DNA from: Halospina sp040196175
GTDB lineage: Bacteria; Pseudomonadota; Gammaproteobacteria; Pseudomonadales; Oleiphilaceae
Assembly: GCF_040196175.1 (NCBI RefSeq)
Contig: NZ_JBEFNF010000004.1
Location: forward strand, 124,001-188,000
Length of the DNA: 64,000 nucleotides
Direction: 5' to 3'
Shown here: positions 60,824 through 64,000 of the stretch, one piece after another
Numbering within the stretch: position 1 is the first letter of the stretch
Layout of the letters: every line of letters begins with the position of its first letter
The notes under the pieces: generated by a model
Database searches by the model: none
What the model saw: the letters and a program-made list of their open reading frames with translations, nothing else
What the model was told of the DNA's origin: nothing
Position numbers and translations under genes: made by a program

Positions 60824-62008
60824 TCAGAACCCGAGAGTAGCGGTGAACTGCAGCCGGTGCAGTTCGCCGCTGCTGCCGTTTTCCATTTCTTTATCACCCC
60901 AGATGACCTCGCCACCGAGATCCAGATTGGAGATCGGCGAATAGATGAGGTTGGCATGGGCGCTGCTCGCACTCTTCATTACATTGCCCATTTCATCATC
61001 GTTATCCGAGGAAACATGGGATACGGTGAAATTGGAGCGCCATTGAGATGTCCATACTTGGCGATATGATACGTAACCACCCATTTGGTTAATGAGCTCT
61101 ACGTCACCGTTACTATCGATATAACCCGGATCAAAAGCGCTAAGCGCGATGTAACGGCCCAGGTTGCCGCCGTTCAGCTGAGCCCTGATATCGCTGCCTT
61201 CGTCCCCGACCGGCATTTTGGCGGAAAGTGACACGCCGTACCCGTAGGCTTTTTCGCGGGAATCTTGGTTTGAGTCGAAATCACCCTCGTAGGACACTTC
61301 GCGTCCCAGCACCGCGACACTCGCGTGACCGGAGTCCATGGGCACGTTATAACGAGCAACGAGATCCGGCATACTGCCGTTGTCGAAGTTCGTCGCATTG
61401 CCTGTATACAGGTCATCCTGCAGGTTTGACTGCGGATTCTCGATTGCGAAATCCCAGTTACCAGGGCTGTAACGGATCTGAGCCTGACGGTTAAAGATGG
61501 TGCCAACCGGGCCAACAAAGTCGAGGTTCTCTGGCAGTACACTCACATCATGGAAGGTGGACCAGGTCTGACCAATAGTGAAGTTCTGGAACGTCATGAA
61601 GGCGTGACGAAGGCGAGGATCATAACTGTTTGCGACGTTTTCATTGCCGCCTTGTCCTCGGAAATCCATTTCGATGTAAGTGCCGACTTCTCCGATGTCC
61701 GTATCTGTGGTCGTCTTGAAGAAGATCCGGCTCTGCTTAGCGTTTGTGTTGTAGTTTATGTTGCTGTTATCGCCACCTTCCCGGATTGCAAATGGAACCA
61801 GGAACTCTTGGGAAGCAGAAGAGTCCCCGTCTGTCATCCGTGTGAAATGCGAGTCCAGCTTGATGAAACCGCCCACATCAAGATTGGTATCCGCCAACGG
61901 CGAGTTTTCCAGCGCTGAAATCCGCTCCTCCAGGCTCTGGGCCTGAACGCCGCTGCTGGCGGCGCCGATGGCGATCGCGAGGGCAGTCACTGAGAGTTTT
62001 TTGTTCAT
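60824..62008 (-). CDS. DcaP-like trimeric outer-membrane porin
   Basis: A 394-residue porin. ATG at 62008 (MNKKLSVTALAIAIGAASS) has GAGGAG 8 bases ahead; ATG at 62014 is too close. The signal peptide ends near VQA; an N-terminal coiled coil QSLEERISALENS precedes the barrel, as in DcaP channels. FIKLDSHF, FGRTWS-like IGQTWSTFHDV and the final LHRLQFTATLGF are typical, with terminal Phe. Probably carries dicarboxylates or small acids. Confidence 0.88.
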   Translation of the reverse strand: MNKKLSVTALAIAIGAASSGVQAQSLEERISALENSPLADTNLDVGGFIKLDSHFTRMTDGDSSASQEFLVPFAIREGGDNSNINYNTNAKQSRIFFKTTTDTDIGEVGTYIEMDFRGQGGNENVANSYDPRLRHAFMTFQNFTIGQTWSTFHDVSVLPENLDFVGPVGTIFNRQAQIRYSPGNWDFAIENPQSNLQDDLYTGNATNFDNGSMPDLVARYNVPMDSGHASVAVLGREVSYEGDFDSNQDSREKAYGYGVSLSAKMPVGDEGSDIRAQLNGGNLGRYIALSAFDPGYIDSNGDVELINQMGGYVSYRQVWTSQWRSNFTVSHVSSDNDDEMGNVMKSASSAHANLIYSPISNLDLGGEVIWGDKEMENGSSGELHRLQFTATLGF

Positions 62009-62193
62009 TGTCATTTCTCCTCTATGCACAGCTTGAGCAAGGCTCGTTCCGGAACGACTACTGCCTTCCGTTACAGGTGAGCGTGCGTGGCGTAGGGAAG
62101 CGCCGCAATTAGACGTTGGTCGAACGCAGTTGATCTGTAGTTTGCTACTCGACGTAATCATCCCACACAGCCGTATTCAAGCAGGAACAATCC

Positions 62194-62865
62194 ATGATCA
62201 CACTGCATCACCTCAATAATTCGAGGTCCCAGCGCATTCTCTGGATGTTGGAGGAGCTGGGTATGGAATACCGTATCCAGCATCACCAACGGGATCCGAA
62301 AACCAGCCTGGCGCCGGAAAGCCTCAAGCAGGTTCACTCCCTGGGTAAATCGCCTGTCATCGAAGATGAGGGGCTGGTGGTTGCCGAATCCGGGGCCATT
62401 GTGGATTACCTGGCGCGTAAGGATCCGGAGCGGCGGTTGCTGATCGAGGAGGGCGACGAAGGCTTTCTGGACTGGACCTTCTGGATGCACTACTCAGAAG
62501 GCTCCCTTATGCCGCCGCTGGTCATGCGGTTGGTGTTTGAGAAGGTTCGCACAGGACCCATGCCCTTCTTCGCGCGCCCTGTGGCCAAAGGCATTGTCGA
62601 CAAGACGCACAAAATGTTTCTGGGCCCGCTGATCACCTCGCATCTGGATTTTGTGGAGGATCATCTGGCACGCCATGACTGGTTGGTGAGCGAGCGCCTC
62701 ACAGCAGCGGACATCCAGATGAGCTTTCCGCTGGAGGCGGTGGTTGCAGCCGGGCTGGCCAGCCCCCGTTATCCCAACATCGCCCGCTATGTGCAGCACT
62801 ACCAGCAGCGGCCGGCCTATCGTCGGGCTCTGGACGTCGGTGGCGAGTATGCCTACGCCTCGTGA
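62194..62865 (+). CDS. Glutathione S-transferase
   Basis: A 223-residue GST. The thioredoxin-like N domain starts MITLHHLNNSRSQRILWMLEELG, with Ser at the catalytic site and the cis-Pro in LGKSPVIEDEG; the helical C domain runs from about 85. The GST-type VAESGAIVDYL is present. The stop overlaps nudE, which is convergent, by 13 bases. Substrate unknown. Confidence 0.93.
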   Translation: MITLHHLNNSRSQRILWMLEELGMEYRIQHHQRDPKTSLAPESLKQVHSLGKSPVIEDEGLVVAESGAIVDYLARKDPERRLLIEEGDEGFLDWTFWMHYSEGSLMPPLVMRLVFEKVRTGPMPFFARPVAKGIVDKTHKMFLGPLITSHLDFVEDHLARHDWLVSERLTAADIQMSFPLEAVVAAGLASPRYPNIARYVQHYQQRPAYRRALDVGGEYAYAS

Positions 62866-63416
62866 ACCGGCTGCCCGCCCTGTTTCAGGTCTCTGGCCAT
62901 GTACAGGGCGGCAATCACCCGGGCCTCGTTCATGTCCCCTCGCGCTACCAGCTCATCCAGCCGGGAGAGCTTCCAGGTGAAAACCTCCAGTGGCTCGGGT
63001 TCATCACCAGGAAGGTGTGACTCGGTCAGCCCCTCGGCGAGGATCACCCGGATGTGGTGGCCCATGTAACCCGGCGACAGGGTCATATCCTTGAGCCAGG
63101 CAAGCTCGTCAGCCCGGTACCCAGCTTCCTCCTGCAGTTCCCGGTTGGCGGTCTCACGCCAATCCTCGCGGTGTTCACAGCCACCCTTGGGCAGAGTGAT
63201 GTGGTATTCCTCAGTGCCTGCGCCGTACTCAATAATCAGCACCACGGTGTCATCATCCAGCAGCGGCACGCACATGATACCCGCGATCGGCGGCGTGCGC
63301 AGGCGCTCAAACTGGCACTCGGTGCCGTTGGTAAAACGCAGATGGACTTCCTCGATGCCGAACAGACGGCTGCGCGCCACCAGCTGGGTGTCCAGTATTT
63401 CGGGCTTGTTTTCCAT
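62853..63416 (-). CDS. nudE: ADP compounds hydrolase NudE
   Basis: A 187-residue Nudix hydrolase. The Nudix box reads GCEHREDWRETANRELQEEAG with R-E-L-Q-E-E-A-G-Y at its end, and TPPIAGIMCVPLLDDDTVVLI precedes it. It hydrolyses ADP-ribose, Ap3A and NADH-like compounds in E. coli. It is divergent from pgl and convergent with the GST gene. No unusual features. Confidence 0.9.
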   Translation of the reverse strand: MENKPEILDTQLVARSRLFGIEEVHLRFTNGTECQFERLRTPPIAGIMCVPLLDDDTVVLIIEYGAGTEEYHITLPKGGCEHREDWRETANRELQEEAGYRADELAWLKDMTLSPGYMGHHIRVILAEGLTESHLPGDEPEPLEVFTWKLSRLDELVARGDMNEARVIAALYMARDLKQGGQPVHEA

Positions 63417-63486
63417 GGTCTCCGGGCCTGTTCTGTGAGACGGTAAGGCTTACAGTTTGGCTGGAATGACAGCGGGGCGCAAAACA

Positions 63487-64000
63487 ATGGCCGCCACCCC
63501 CAACATACCCCAATGGCACCTGTTCAACGACCGTAATGCCCAGGCGCAGGTGCTTGCGGCGCATGTAGCCAGTGCTCTGCAGCGCGATTTGGCGCAGAAG
63601 GCATCAGCCACTCTGCTGGTCTCCGGTGGCCGATCGCCGGCCCGATTCTTTGAGCGCCTGGCCCGTTTTGACCTGGACTGGGAGCGGGTATGGATCATGC
63701 CCGTGGACGAAAGAGCCAGCGCGGTGCAACCGGACTCCCGGAATGAATGGCTGATCCGCCATCATCTGCTGACAGATCATGCCTGCTGCTCTCAGCTCGT
63801 ACCATTGGATCGCCCCCTTGATGCGCCGGCCCTGAAAGCACGCGTCTCCTGGCCACCCACGCTAGCGGTATTGGGGATGGGGGAGGACGGACATGCTGCC
63901 TCATGGTTCCCCGGCGACCCTGCCTCGATGTTGGCACTGCAGGACGATGCTGCTCCGGCCGTTGTGGCTACGCATGCCAGTTCCGGACCGGTGGAGCGCC
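63487..64000 (+). CDS. pgl: 6-phosphogluconolactonase (5' part)
   Basis: Runs off the right end; 171 codons are visible from ATG 63487 (MAATPNIPQWHLF). SGGRSPARFFERL, the MPVDERA block and LGMGEDGHAASWFP near residue 134 are those of the 6PGL/DevB family. The enzyme hydrolyses 6-phosphogluconolactone in the pentose phosphate or Entner-Doudoroff pathway. The ribosome site is weak. Divergent from nudE. Confidence 0.93.
   Translation, partial: MAATPNIPQWHLFNDRNAQAQVLAAHVASALQRDLAQKASATLLVSGGRSPARFFERLARFDLDWERVWIMPVDERASAVQPDSRNEWLIRHHLLTDHACCSQLVPLDRPLDAPALKARVSWPPTLAVLGMGEDGHAASWFPGDPASMLALQDDAAPAVVATHASSGPVER

Noticed and set aside
1..64000. CRISPR array, prophage module or rRNA operon
   Set aside because: No regularly spaced repeats, phage structural genes or rRNA motifs were seen.

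Overview
The window is a bacterial chromosome segment from a gammaproteobacterium. Several gene orders recur in the Pseudomonas / Marinobacter / Halomonas part of that class: mutS-fdxA divergent from cinA-recA; thrS-infC-rpmI-rplT-pheS-pheT-ihfA-merR-tRNA-Pro; and fadH, nadK, metallophosphoesterase, rhomboid, YeaC-like, pepN in a row. Genus is an inference; no rRNA is present. Genes are dense, moderately GC-rich, and mostly on the + strand.

Layout. 1-3705: a fatty/acyl-CoA catabolic cluster (acyl-CoA dehydrogenase end, two SDRs, an APH-type kinase, a histidine phosphatase). 3854-7458: a translationally coupled NfeD / stomatin / methyltransferase group. 7455-13180: mutS and fdxA on the minus strand, then cinA, LexA-controlled recA, a YheU-like gene and a J-domain-like membrane protein. 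13199-19996: PilZ protein, Lon-like AAA protease, AlkB-like dioxygenase, M23 peptidase, and a FixJ-type regulator with a receiver-PAS-kinase partner. 20000-31171: MaoC-type protein, two AraC regulators, fadH, nadK, metallophosphoesterase, rhomboid, pepN. 31280-36385: a DUF1329 / YCF48 / RND-exporter envelope cluster. 36533-43792: translation and IHF genes, then a small membrane protein and tRNA-Pro(GGG) (44148-44224).

Downstream of tRNA-Pro the sequence changes character. About 550 bases hold only decayed open frames. Then comes a tight three-gene operon (44774-51696): a 1067-residue lipoprotein, a TonB-dependent receptor, and a MauG/CCP-type di-heme peroxidase. It sits behind a promoter with a Fur-box-like element. 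It is followed by a gene start broken both by a T-tract frameshift and by an IS5-family remnant. A LOV-PAS-PAS-GGDEF-EAL protein and a frameshifted SRAP (YedK/HMCES) gene follow. This accessory region is the most likely place for something undescribed: an iron- or copper-linked outer-membrane system pairing a di-heme tailoring enzyme with a very large surface or periplasmic lipoprotein.

56136-64000 returns to housekeeping-like genes: DUF2058 protein, two small unknowns, homocysteine S-methyltransferase, a CoA-binding/enoyl-CoA hydratase fusion, a short PAS protein, a small membrane protein, a DcaP-like porin, a GST, nudE and the start of pgl. Two very small or small genes with their own signals are also called: a 29-codon acidic ORF at 22162 and a 71-residue membrane protein at 43867.
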